A DNA stretch of 64,000 nt from positions 62,001-126,000 of the forward strand of contig PKTN01000001.1 in the NCBI GenBank assembly GCA_002869185.1, read 5' to 3'. The stretch is from Denitrovibrio sp. (GTDB lineage Bacteria; Chrysiogenota; Deferribacteres; Deferribacterales; Geovibrionaceae). This document shows positions 18,932 to 28,803 of this stretch, piece after piece (within the stretch, counting starts at the first letter, position 1; each line of letters begins with the position of its first letter). The translations under genes were made by a program, and so were the position numbers. Under the pieces are notes generated by a model. It saw nothing but the letters and a program-made list of their open reading frames with translations, did no database searches and was not told the origin of the DNA.

Positions 18932-20596
18932 ATGCGGAGGCTTAACTTGAAGCAAATTCTTCAGTCCCTTCTGGACAAAGCAATTGATGATATGATTAAA
19001 AACGACGGGCTGGAAGGTTCCGTCCCTGAATATACTATAGAAGTTCCAAATAACTCAGATCATGGTGATTTCGCATCTAACATTGCGATGAAATCAGCAA
19101 AGATTTTCCGTACTAAACCTATGGATATTGCTAATAGAATAGTAGAAACTTTAAAGCACCCTATGATTAAAAAATCTGAAGCTGTTATGCCGGGCTTTAT
19201 TAACTTTTTTATCGATAGTGGCTTTTATCACGACATAGTCAAACAAGCGGCAACTGATGATGCTTTCTTTAAATCAGATTATGGTCAAAAAAGGAAGGTC
19301 ATGGTGGAGTTTGTGAGTGCAAACCCTACTGGTCCACTTCATGTTGGTCATGGACGTAATGCAGCCTATGGGGATTCACTATCTAAGATTCTCGCTGCTG
19401 CTGGATTTGATGTAACCACAGAGTATTATGTTAATGATGCTGGAAACCAGATGAATAATCTAGGTAAGAGTATTTATATTAGATATATGGAGCTTTCTGG
19501 AAAGGATGTAACATTCCCAGAGGATGGCTATCATGGTGAATATATTATAGATATCGCCAAAGAGCTTAAAGAAGAGTATGGCGACAAAATAGCTGAGATG
19601 CCTGAGGCGGAAGGTACAGATATCTGCTTTAAAAAGGGTCTTAAGGATATTACAGATAATATAGCGAATACTCTTAAGAATTTCAAAGTTGATATGGAAA
19701 CATATTTTAGCGAGCAGTCCTTATATGATAATGGGGATGTTCCAGCTAGTTTAGAATATTTAAAAGAGAAGGGCTTCGTTTTTGAAAATGAAGGCGCTCT
19801 CTGGTTCAAATCTACAGAATTTGGTGACGACAAAGACAGAGTGGTTAAGAGGAGCAATGGGGATTATACTTATTTTGCTTCTGATATAGCCTATCATAAG
19901 AATAAATTTGACCGTGGTTTTATGACAACCATAGACGTATGGGGTGCAGATCACCATGGATATGTTAAGAGGCTTAGCTCTGCTATAGACGCTATAGGTT
20001 ACGAGGATAGAGAGTTCGCAGTGTCACTCATTCAGATGGTTAACCTTGTGAATGCAGGCGAAAGGGTGTCTATGTCGACTAGAGCTGGTTCATTTATTGA
20101 ACTCGACTGGTTGATTAATGAAGTTGGTCACGATGCTGCTAGATACTTCTACTCTATGAGAGATTACGAAGCTCAGTTTGACTTTGATATCTCTCTGGCT
20201 AAAAAACGTGAATCAGACAACCCTGTTTTCTATATCCAGTACGGGCACGCCAGAGTGCAGTCTGTACTTAAAAAAGCTCAAGATGATAGTGTCCCTTTCG
20301 AGCTATGTACAGGGTTAGAAAAATTAAATTCAAAAGAAGAGCTTGAGATAATCAAGAAAGTTTACGATTATATAAATGTATTAGAGCAAGCAGCTAGAAA
20401 TAGACAGCCGCACCGTATAGGTTATTATCTTCAGGAACTGGCTTCGATGTTTCATAGCTACTACTTTAATAACAAAATGCTTAACGAACAGGATAAAGAA
20501 CTTACCTCTGCAAGATTGACTTTGGCTGTAGCTGTTGGTAATGCCATCAGAAACGGACTCTCTCTCCTTGGGGTTAGTGCTCCTGATAGGATGTGA
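18932..20596 (+). CDS. argS: Arginyl-tRNA synthetase
   Basis: EFVSANPTGPLHVGHGRNAAYGDSL signature. Confidence 0.97.
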   Translation: MRRLNLKQILQSLLDKAIDDMIKNDGLEGSVPEYTIEVPNNSDHGDFASNIAMKSAKIFRTKPMDIANRIVETLKHPMIKKSEAVMPGFINFFIDSGFYHDIVKQAATDDAFFKSDYGQKRKVMVEFVSANPTGPLHVGHGRNAAYGDSLSKILAAAGFDVTTEYYVNDAGNQMNNLGKSIYIRYMELSGKDVTFPEDGYHGEYIIDIAKELKEEYGDKIAEMPEAEGTDICFKKGLKDITDNIANTLKNFKVDMETYFSEQSLYDNGDVPASLEYLKEKGFVFENEGALWFKSTEFGDDKDRVVKRSNGDYTYFASDIAYHKNKFDRGFMTTIDVWGADHHGYVKRLSSAIDAIGYEDREFAVSLIQMVNLVNAGERVSMSTRAGSFIELDWLINEVGHDAARYFYSMRDYEAQFDFDISLAKKRESDNPVFYIQYGHARVQSVLKKAQDDSVPFELCTGLEKLNSKEELEIIKKVYDYINVLEQAARNRQPHRIGYYLQELASMFHSYYFNNKMLNEQDKELTSARLTLAVAVGNAIRNGLSLLGVSAPDRM

Positions 20597-21393
20597 AAGT
20601 GTTTGGAAAAAAGAAAAAAGGCGAACAAACGGAAGATGCTCCAGTAGAGCAGAAGAGTAAAAAGGTTAAAGCAGGAAAACCAAAAGTTAATAAGGGTTTT
20701 GGCAATACTATTATACTCTTTATTGTGTTTTTCATTGTTTTCACTGTGATTGTCACAGGTGTTGCCTTTTTTGCGGATAAAATCGATTTTTCAGGTAACC
20801 AAAATAAAGATTTAGCTGAACTCACAGAGTCTAAGGAGAAGATGACTGATCCTAAAGAGGCTGAGAGCACAGAATATACAATGGACGAGAAGGGGAATAT
20901 AGATAAAAAGGCTATGGTCGAAGAGGGGCAGAAGATGATGGAGAAAGCTCCAGCACCTGCGCCAAAACCAGCTCCAATACCTATGGCTAAAAAGACAAGT
21001 ATCCCTGCTGCTAAAAAAACTCCAGCTCCTCTTCCTCCTGTGAATATAAAGCCAGTAATAAAGAAACCTGTGCCGAAGCCAGCACCTAAGAAGAAGGTAG
21101 TTAAAGCAGCTCCAAAACCTACGTCTAGATTGGCTACACTCTCCAAAAAAATGACAAGTGGTGATTTTGTAGTTCAGTTGGCATCATTCAAAACGAAGAA
21201 ATATGCAGACGCTGAGCAGCGCAAACTAAAGAGGCTTATCCCTGACGTATTTGTTGTTAGGGCTGACCTTGGAGATAAGGGTATTTGGTATAGGCTTCGT
21301 TGCTTCAAGGGAGTAAACCATGATGAGGCTAAAGCGAAGGCTGTCGAGATAGCTAGAAAAACTAATTTCAAGCCTTACCCTATGAAGAAGTAA
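20593..21393 (+). CDS. SPOR-domain protein with single TM and Ala/Pro/Lys-rich linker
   Basis: TM near residue 35-60; C-terminal FVVQLASFKTKKYADAEQRKLK SPOR-like domain; GTG start overlaps argS stop. Confidence 0.82.
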   Translation: MKVFGKKKKGEQTEDAPVEQKSKKVKAGKPKVNKGFGNTIILFIVFFIVFTVIVTGVAFFADKIDFSGNQNKDLAELTESKEKMTDPKEAESTEYTMDEKGNIDKKAMVEEGQKMMEKAPAPAPKPAPIPMAKKTSIPAAKKTPAPLPPVNIKPVIKKPVPKPAPKKKVVKAAPKPTSRLATLSKKMTSGDFVVQLASFKTKKYADAEQRKLKRLIPDVFVVRADLGDKGIWYRLRCFKGVNHDEAKAKAVEIARKTNFKPYPMKK

Positions 21394-22548
21394 ATGTTTA
21401 AATCTTTTTTAATGATAATAGTGACCCTGCTTATCTTAGTGGGGTCTTCTTTTGCAAACCAATATCCAACTCTCAACGGTGTCCAAGTTTTTGTCTTAGA
21501 TAAAAAATACGATGGGAATATTGATACACTTTTTGACGGACTTCAAGCCCAAGGTATAGATACCGTCTTCCTTAGAGTCTTTCATAACAGTGTAGATAGA
21601 TATCACTACCTTGATGCGAACCCAGAGTGCAAGACTGGAGTTTATTTCAAGACTGATTCAGCTTGTGTTGTTCGTGATGTACTTGCAGAAGCTGTCAAGT
21701 CAGCTAGAAAGCACGATATGAAGATATTTGCATGGATGGCTACCCGTACTTTATCATTCCTTAAAACACCTGAATATATGGAGAAATCTTTTCGTGAAAA
21801 TGGCGTGAAGGACGGATATGGTATGTATATTTTTCAACCAGAGGCATCAGAGAAAGTACGTCAGCTTTTTAGAGATTTAGCAACCTACGACATAGACGGA
21901 ATTTTGTTTCAGGATGATTTTATCCTTAGATATCGAGAGGGAGCTTCGGCTCATGCTCTAACTGCATATGAAGCAGAGACGGGTGTCAAACTGACTAGAA
22001 ATAAGTTGTTCGGCTGCACCGGTGGTATGGGTGAGACAAAAGTTCCTGGTGGTTGCCCTGATACGTTCCTCCCTTGGCGTGCATGGAAAAATAAAAATAT
22101 GATGGAATTCTATCAGTCACTTAAGATAGAAAGCCTAAAGATAAATCCAGACCTAGTATTTGCAGGTAACGTATACTACGAAACCCCACTTGAGAAAGAG
22201 AAGGGGCTTAGTTGGTATGCTCAGAGTATTGATTCTATGCTCGATTTTGGTTTTGATTACCTGGCTGTTATGGGGTATTCCGACCAGATAGCAGAGGAGC
22301 TTAGACTTCACCCTGATGATGCTCTTAAAATGGTAGAGAAGATTGCTGATAACCTAAAGGCGAAGGTCACTCCAACATCTAGGATACTGATGAAAGTTCA
22401 GCGTATATCATTCTCTAAAAAGAGAAAAATGAATAAACAGCAGATAGGATCTATCTGTGACATGCTCGCTAAATACATTTGCGTAAGCCGTGTTGTCGTA
22501 CCTGTAAATAAGCTTGAAGACCTTGAAGGTACTTGCTTCGCTAAATAA
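21394..22548 (+). CDS. Secreted glycoside hydrolase-like (GHL/PgaB C-terminal-like) protein
   Basis: Signal peptide; MKIFAWMATRTLSFL, YDIDGILFQDDFILRYREGAS TIM-barrel motifs. Confidence 0.7.
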   Translation: MFKSFLMIIVTLLILVGSSFANQYPTLNGVQVFVLDKKYDGNIDTLFDGLQAQGIDTVFLRVFHNSVDRYHYLDANPECKTGVYFKTDSACVVRDVLAEAVKSARKHDMKIFAWMATRTLSFLKTPEYMEKSFRENGVKDGYGMYIFQPEASEKVRQLFRDLATYDIDGILFQDDFILRYREGASAHALTAYEAETGVKLTRNKLFGCTGGMGETKVPGGCPDTFLPWRAWKNKNMMEFYQSLKIESLKINPDLVFAGNVYYETPLEKEKGLSWYAQSIDSMLDFGFDYLAVMGYSDQIAEELRLHPDDALKMVEKIADNLKAKVTPTSRILMKVQRISFSKKRKMNKQQIGSICDMLAKYICVSRVVVPVNKLEDLEGTCFAK

Positions 22549-22659
22549 GTCGTAAATCGAATTGCCCGTCCCTCTTTCAACTGATAAAATCTAAGTAGAG
22601 ACTATGTCAAAAACTGCACGATGTATGTTTTTGCAAAATTATTATTCGGAGGGTTTATT

Positions 22660-23322
22660 ATGGCTAAAGTTGGTGTTGTATTAAGTGGTTGTGGAGTATA
22701 TGACGGCGCAGAGATACATGAAACTGTTTTGACACTTTATTTCCTTCAGAAAGAGGGCGCAGAGCTTGTGATATTAGCTCCTAATGCAGATCAGATGCAC
22801 GTTGTAAATCACCTAACTGGTGAGGTTGTTGAGGGTGAGAGTAGGAATGTTCTCGTCGAATCAGCACGTATCGCACGTGGTGATATTAAAGATATATTAG
22901 ATGTTACGGTTGCTGATTTTGATGCACTTATCTTTCCTGGTGGCTTTGGAGCTGCTAAAAATCTGACTACATTCGCTACCGAGGGTGCAGACTGTGAGAT
23001 CAATCCAGAGGTTATGCGTCTTGTTCAGAATACAATAAAGGCTAAAAAACCAATTGCTGCTATATGCATTGCGCCTGTGTTAATTGCCAGAGCTCTTGAA
23101 GATATAGATATCGAATCTACTATTACAATAGGTAACGATGAAGGTGCCGCTGGAGCCATAGAAACTATGGGAGCTGTGCATGTTGAGTGCCCTGTGAAAG
23201 AGTTTGTGGTGGACAAAGAGAATAAGATTATTACGTCACCTGCGTATATGCTCGGTCAGAATATTGTTGAGGTGGCAGAGGGTATAGAAAAAACCTGTAA
23301 GAAATTACTCTCAATGATTTAA
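22660..23322 (+). CDS. elbB: ElbB-like isoprenoid biosynthesis glyoxalase (DJ-1/PfpI family)
   Basis: KVGVVLSGCGVYDGAEIHETVLTLYFL; GGAGG RBS before 22660. Confidence 0.88.
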   Translation: MAKVGVVLSGCGVYDGAEIHETVLTLYFLQKEGAELVILAPNADQMHVVNHLTGEVVEGESRNVLVESARIARGDIKDILDVTVADFDALIFPGGFGAAKNLTTFATEGADCEINPEVMRLVQNTIKAKKPIAAICIAPVLIARALEDIDIESTITIGNDEGAAGAIETMGAVHVECPVKEFVVDKENKIITSPAYMLGQNIVEVAEGIEKTCKKLLSMI

Positions 23323-23516
23323 AAGGTTTAGCTACCATGCTTTAACTCTGTTTTTTAAGTAGAGGAAGAGGGAGTGGTATTGCTCAAAAAGCATTTAAGA
23401 CGAATGAAATGAGTCTATAACCGTGTCACTTGTTTGACTTATTTTTAACAAGCCTCAAACTGCTAAGTTTGTTGATATATGAGGTGAATTAGAGTATGTT
23501 GTCTTGAGGCTGAATT

Positions 23517-24284
23517 ATGAAAATTTTACTCGCAAATGATGACGGAATTTATTCCGAAGGTATATACGCTTTATACGAAAAATTGAGCGAAATTGGTGAT
23601 GTCACAGTTGTAGCACCTATCTCCGAGCAGTCGGCTGTTGGGCACGCTATCACTATAGCTGAACCTCTCAGGTTTACTGAATTTTATAAGTTTGGAAAGT
23701 TGTTTGGTTACGGCATCAAAGGTACACCGGCTGATTGTGTTAAAATAGCGATTAGTGACATTATGGACGATCGTCCTGATTTAGTCGTATCAGGCATTAA
23801 CCACGGTGCCAACTTAGCTACAAACGTTATCTATTCAGGGACAGTCTCAGCGGCAACAGAAGGGGCTATGATGGGTGTTCGTTCACTAGCTGTTAGCCTT
23901 TGTACCAAAGAGAAATTTGACTTTATGCCATCTGCTGAGATTGGCGCTTATTTTGCAGATTATCTTTATAAATCCGAGCTACCTAAAAACACAGTGTTGA
24001 ACGTTAACGTTCCTGCTTTGTCTAAGGATAAGATAAAGGGATGGCGTTTTGCGAAGCAAGGGAATTCCCGATATCTAGACACCTTTGCCAAACGTAAAGA
24101 CCCTCGTGGCGGTAGCTATTACTGGCTCGTAGGGGAAAAGATTGAGATTGATAAAACACCAGATTGTGACGAGTCAATGATAGAGAATGGCTTTGTCAGC
24201 GTGACACCACTGATGTTTGATATGACGAATTATGATATGTATAATCAATTAAAAGATACGGAGGGTAACGGTGAGTTTAATTAG
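23517..24284 (+). CDS. surE: 5'/3'-nucleotidase SurE
   Basis: MKILLANDDGIYSEGI, VVSGINHGANLATNVIYSGTVSAATEG. Confidence 0.96.
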   Translation: MKILLANDDGIYSEGIYALYEKLSEIGDVTVVAPISEQSAVGHAITIAEPLRFTEFYKFGKLFGYGIKGTPADCVKIAISDIMDDRPDLVVSGINHGANLATNVIYSGTVSAATEGAMMGVRSLAVSLCTKEKFDFMPSAEIGAYFADYLYKSELPKNTVLNVNVPALSKDKIKGWRFAKQGNSRYLDTFAKRKDPRGGSYYWLVGEKIEIDKTPDCDESMIENGFVSVTPLMFDMTNYDMYNQLKDTEGNGEFN

Positions 24285-24393
24285 AAAATTCATTATTGCT
24301 GTTCTTGTTGTTTCAGCTTTCAGCGGAATCGTTGGATGCGAAGGTGGTTGTTCAGACAGCCCAACAACACCAGAACAGACACAGCAGAGCTAA
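24271..24393 (+). CDS. Small predicted lipoprotein (40 aa, below ORF-track cutoff)
   Basis: GTG start, MSLIRKFIIAVLVVSAFSGIVGCEGGCSDSPTTPEQTQQS with lipobox IVGC; RBS-like GGAGGG just upstream. Confidence 0.6.
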   Translation: MSLIRKFIIAVLVVSAFSGIVGCEGGCSDSPTTPEQTQQS

Positions 24394-24400
24394 ATAGTTT

Positions 24401-27055
24401 ATGAAAAAAGTTATATTTTTGTTTGTTACAATTTTATTTGTCTCTTTTGCATATGCAGGGGTTGAAGTTCCTGGCTATGCATTTACTTGTAAAGAAATAT
24501 CTGATTTCAGTATCAGACCATCTTTTAAGAATGTGTCTGTATCTTTCAGCGTACAATCAAATTTTGACACTTATCTGAAACAGGAAAGCTTTCGTCTAGA
24601 CGCTGGCGAGGCAAAGGGTTATAAGAGTGAAGATCCGGGCGGGATTTATTCTGGCGGATTCGGAACATCTGTTTCATCAGTTTTTGTCGGCAATATCGCC
24701 TACCGAAACAACATTGTAAAAGCATTTCTTGATAACAAGTATCTAGACGTTATCGAAGCCTATAATAAATATTTGGAAAAGATTAATGGGGCAAGCTTCG
24801 AGGAAGAGGTTAGGCTAGTATATTCGTTTGCTCTTATGCAGACGGGCTCTATATCTAAATCTTTAGAAATACTTAGAGATACCGCATACAATGGGAAAAG
24901 TTTTCAGGTGGTTGCCGCTGACAGGTATGCTGAGCATCTTTTGAACTTAAAGGCCTTTGAAGAGTTGGATGTATTCATTGGTGGTCTTCCTAGGCAGACT
25001 CCATTCACCTTATATGCGTGGCTGTATTCTCTCCTGAACTTAGAACGTCTCGATAGGCTGATAAAAGTATTCGATGAACACTCGGAGATAACAGCAGAAG
25101 ACAGTCGTTTTTATGATTTTTATATTACCGCTCGATACTCTCAGGGTGGTTTCGAAGATATTATCAACGTTGCAGATAAGAGTACACCTAATACCGTTGG
25201 ACTTGTGGCTGATGCATATCTTGCTAAAGGTGATCGGTCTATGGCTAACAAACATATAGAGTCTATGCCTGATAATTCAGTAAAAACAGTCTTAATAGCT
25301 AAGTCAGCAGTGCTTTCTGGTGATCTTGTGCGAGCTGGTGAGCTACTAAGTGAGCTTAAAGGGGATGAGGATAAGCTTAGCCTTTTTTATTATTATATTG
25401 GAAGATCTTTTCCAAAGCTGAACCTAGACTTCTTATCTCAGTTTAAATTTGATAGCAGAATAAATGCTGACTATTTGAAATTCTATACAGGAATTTACTA
25501 TCTATCATCTGGTGACAGCAAAAAATCTATTAAGTTCTTAGACGCTGTGATCTTTAATAATGATCTTACAGAATCCGCATACTACTATCGTGGGCTTGCA
25601 TACTCACAGATAGATAGGAAGCGTTCTGAGAGGTACTTCTTAAAGTTTATAGAGACAAGTGAAGATGAGAATAAAGTGACTGTGAGCCGTTTTATGCTAG
25701 CTCAAATGGCGTATATTGCAGGTTCAAGTGACGATGCTCTTATGTTGACTACATCATGTGATAAGGACTTTTGCAAACTTCTTAAGGCGAAAATATTCTT
25801 AGATAAATCAGACTACGAACTTGCATGGATAAATGCAGATAAAGTTCCTGGTGATGATGCTGCCCTTATACGTGCGACCGTACTCTTTCATAAGAAACAT
25901 TATGATGCCGCACTCACTCAGATATCCCTTATGGGAACAAAAGGGCGTGATGCTGATTTTCTTTCTATGCTATGTCTGTTGAAGCAGGACAAGCTGTATG
26001 AGGCTGAAGCAGTTTTTACAAAATATAAACATGATCATGAGTTAGTAACTAAGTATCTCGACCATCTTTTCCTAAGTGGTAAGTATACTGAAGTTCTGAC
26101 TCTCACTGATAATAATAAAGGGAAGTTTGATATAGTAAGGGCTAAGTCTTTATTCTCTCTTGGAAAATTTAAGCACGCAGCTCAACTTTACGAGACGATT
26201 ATAAAGAGTGGTAAGCACAGTTTTGAGGCTTGGAATGGTCTTATGACTACATATGTCGCGATGGATGATAACAATAAATTTGAAGAGACATCTACACGTC
26301 TTACAAAAGTTAAAGCTCAGTTTGATAAGAAGGATTTTCTTGTTTATCAGACGGCCGTAAAAGCACTAGATTTAAAAAAGACTAAACTTGCTACTGTACT
26401 GCTGAATTACTTTTTTGATACTTTTATGACATCAGCGTATAAGAATGATGCATACCTTCTACGTGGAAAGCTTTTCCGTGATACAGGTCGTGTGGCTCAG
26501 TGTCTTAATGACGCAGAGATAATGTTGAATGACGGTCGCAGTGAAGACGCACTCTTTCTGAAGGGTGAGTGTTTACAAGCTAAGAGACCAAAAGAAGCAC
26601 TTAAGATTTTTGAAGATATGACACAGAACTCTGGTAGGTTCAGAGACCTAGGATATAGCAAGCTCATTGAGCTGTACTCTAAACCGAAAGATATCCTAAA
26701 AGCTGTAAATTACTTTAAAAAGAAAGATACAGCTAGATACTACTCAGGTCTTGATAGATACCTGTCTAAGCTTGGTAAAAAGGGACTAGCCGCTAATAGA
26801 GTTTTACTCGATCAAATGATAGCTGACAGGAATCCTTCAGGTCTTGCTGCGGCATATTTTTACATAGGGTTGATAAATTATAACGAAAAGAAGTACGAAA
26901 CAGCCTCTATCATGTTTATGAAGAGTCATTATCTGTTTCCTACGTCTATATATAGCGCCAAGAGTTTAAGGGTCACCATAAAGGCTTATGAAAAGCTTGG
27001 TAGAAATAAAGAAATAAAAGTATTGCAAAGAAAACTTAAAGCAATGAAGAGATAG
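24401..27055 (+). CDS. Large periplasmic TPR-repeat protein
   Basis: Signal peptide and repeated TPR-like helices; immediately upstream of TolQ/ExbB-like gene. Confidence 0.75.
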   Translation: MKKVIFLFVTILFVSFAYAGVEVPGYAFTCKEISDFSIRPSFKNVSVSFSVQSNFDTYLKQESFRLDAGEAKGYKSEDPGGIYSGGFGTSVSSVFVGNIAYRNNIVKAFLDNKYLDVIEAYNKYLEKINGASFEEEVRLVYSFALMQTGSISKSLEILRDTAYNGKSFQVVAADRYAEHLLNLKAFEELDVFIGGLPRQTPFTLYAWLYSLLNLERLDRLIKVFDEHSEITAEDSRFYDFYITARYSQGGFEDIINVADKSTPNTVGLVADAYLAKGDRSMANKHIESMPDNSVKTVLIAKSAVLSGDLVRAGELLSELKGDEDKLSLFYYYIGRSFPKLNLDFLSQFKFDSRINADYLKFYTGIYYLSSGDSKKSIKFLDAVIFNNDLTESAYYYRGLAYSQIDRKRSERYFLKFIETSEDENKVTVSRFMLAQMAYIAGSSDDALMLTTSCDKDFCKLLKAKIFLDKSDYELAWINADKVPGDDAALIRATVLFHKKHYDAALTQISLMGTKGRDADFLSMLCLLKQDKLYEAEAVFTKYKHDHELVTKYLDHLFLSGKYTEVLTLTDNNKGKFDIVRAKSLFSLGKFKHAAQLYETIIKSGKHSFEAWNGLMTTYVAMDDNNKFEETSTRLTKVKAQFDKKDFLVYQTAVKALDLKKTKLATVLLNYFFDTFMTSAYKNDAYLLRGKLFRDTGRVAQCLNDAEIMLNDGRSEDALFLKGECLQAKRPKEALKIFEDMTQNSGRFRDLGYSKLIELYSKPKDILKAVNYFKKKDTARYYSGLDRYLSKLGKKGLAANRVLLDQMIADRNPSGLAAAYFYIGLINYNEKKYETASIMFMKSHYLFPTSIYSAKSLRVTIKAYEKLGRNKEIKVLQRKLKAMKR

Positions 27056-27069
27056 AAAGGAGGATCTTT

Positions 27070-27687
27070 ATGCTTGATCTTAATATGGATTTGATTGAAA
27101 AAGGTGGGATACTTATGTATCCAATTCTTTTTCTTTCAATACTGTCACTAGCGATATTTCTGGAGAGAATGGTAACGCTACGCTCTGCCAGATATGTTCC
27201 CACAGCTTTTAAAGAGAAGCTAAAACAGGCTCTCAATGCCAAGGATGTCGATGAGGCTATTGCTATGTGTGGGAGAGATAACTCTGCACTCGCAAACGTC
27301 TGTAAAGATATTCTTTCAAACCTTGACCTGCCACTCCAGAGACTTATGGAGACAGCAGAGGAGTCTGGTAGATATCAGGCAACAAGGCTTACAAGGTTTT
27401 TGTCGTCACTTCAGGCGATAGCTAGTATCGCTCCACTTCTTGGTCTGCTTGGTACAGTACTTGGTATGATCAAAACATTTATCGTTATTGGTGATCAGGG
27501 TGTTGGAAATGCTCAGGCACTAGCAGGCGGTATTTCAGAGGCTCTTATAACAACAGCGGCGGGACTTTCTGTTGCTATACCTACAGTTGTATTTTACTAC
27601 CTGATACGTTATCGCTCTAACAGAGTGACTATCGAGCTCGAAAGGGCTACAAGTGACGTTATCAATCAGGTCTTCAAAGAGGCATAG
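27070..27687 (+). CDS. TolQ/ExbB/MotA-family proton channel protein
   Basis: LLGLLGTVLGMIKTF...ISEALITTAAGLSVAIPTVVFYY. Confidence 0.93.
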   Translation: MLDLNMDLIEKGGILMYPILFLSILSLAIFLERMVTLRSARYVPTAFKEKLKQALNAKDVDEAIAMCGRDNSALANVCKDILSNLDLPLQRLMETAEESGRYQATRLTRFLSSLQAIASIAPLLGLLGTVLGMIKTFIVIGDQGVGNAQALAGGISEALITTAAGLSVAIPTVVFYYLIRYRSNRVTIELERATSDVINQVFKEA

Positions 27688-28086
27688 ATGAGATTTTCTA
27701 AAAAGGAAACTGATAATATAGAGGTGAACCTAACGCCTCTTATCGACGTTGTCTTTTTGCTTTTGATCTTTTTCATGGTTTCTACGACGTTCATCTATTC
27801 GAACTCCATAGATGTTAATCTCCCAGCCGCAAAAGGTGACGAGACAAGCATCAGCGAGAGTATTCGTGTTGTCCTGACTCAGGCTGGCGCGATAAATATA
27901 GACGGAACGTCTTACGAAGAGAAGGTTGTTTTAGACCAGCTCACTGAGATGAAAAAGGCAAAACCAGAGAGCACTGTCATCATAGAAGCTGATAAGAATG
28001 TCTCCCATGGGCGAGTTGTTTTTATCATGGATGCTAGCCGAAAAGCTGGTTTCGCAAAATTTGCAATAGCGGTAGAAGAGGAATAA
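27688..28086 (+). CDS. TolR/ExbD-family protein
   Basis: NLTPLIDVVFLLLIFFMVSTTF. Confidence 0.93.
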   Translation: MRFSKKETDNIEVNLTPLIDVVFLLLIFFMVSTTFIYSNSIDVNLPAAKGDETSISESIRVVLTQAGAINIDGTSYEEKVVLDQLTEMKKAKPESTVIIEADKNVSHGRVVFIMDASRKAGFAKFAIAVEEE

Positions 28087-28803
28087 ATGTATTTTAGACT
28101 TCTGTTTACAATCGTCATATCTGTTGCTGTCCATTATGTTGCACTTGGTACTGTGCCTGGGTTTGATATCCAGCTGAAACCACGCAAGAGGACAGTGGAT
28201 ATTGAGCTTGTAGCGCCTTCTGTAAGGGAGCTTCCTCCTGCTCCTGTGACTAAGGCTGGCTCAAGTGCTGTTAACAGAAACTCTGAGATGAATGAAGCGA
28301 CAGCTCCTGCTTTTACTATTCCCGATATTGATATCCCTGACGTAAAAGGGACAGATCAGCTCGACGTTAAGATACCTGAGCTGAACGTGACAAAGCTTGA
28401 AAACACTAGCAGGTTAAAGCCAGATAAGGAACTTCTGAAAGAACTGAAATCATCTTCTGACGAATTCCAGAAGGCTAATAAACCGGGCGAAGGTATAGAG
28501 TCTGACGTGACTGGTAAGAATTCTAACAATAAAGATTTCTTTGTCATTAAAAACTTGAACCGCAACAGAAAGCTAACTAACAGTCCAGAAAAACCAGTAT
28601 TCTCACTCACCACTGATACTATTGTTCGTGTGGGTTTTAAGGTGGATAGGGAAGGGAATACATTCTCCATAACTCTGTTGAATAATACAGATTCGAAAAT
28701 TGAACGCCTAGCCATTGACTTTGTAAAGAAATTAAAGTTTAATGCCGTGCTTGCTGAGGAATCTGAATCAGCAGAAATAATATTAAATTTTAGAGTGAGA
28801 TAG
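28087..28803 (+). CDS. TonB/TolA-like energy transducer
   Basis: N-terminal TM, Pro-rich linker, C-terminal TonB-like domain; coupled to TolQ/R-like genes. Confidence 0.72.
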   Translation: MYFRLLFTIVISVAVHYVALGTVPGFDIQLKPRKRTVDIELVAPSVRELPPAPVTKAGSSAVNRNSEMNEATAPAFTIPDIDIPDVKGTDQLDVKIPELNVTKLENTSRLKPDKELLKELKSSSDEFQKANKPGEGIESDVTGKNSNNKDFFVIKNLNRNRKLTNSPEKPVFSLTTDTIVRVGFKVDREGNTFSITLLNNTDSKIERLAIDFVKKLKFNAVLAEESESAEIILNFRVR

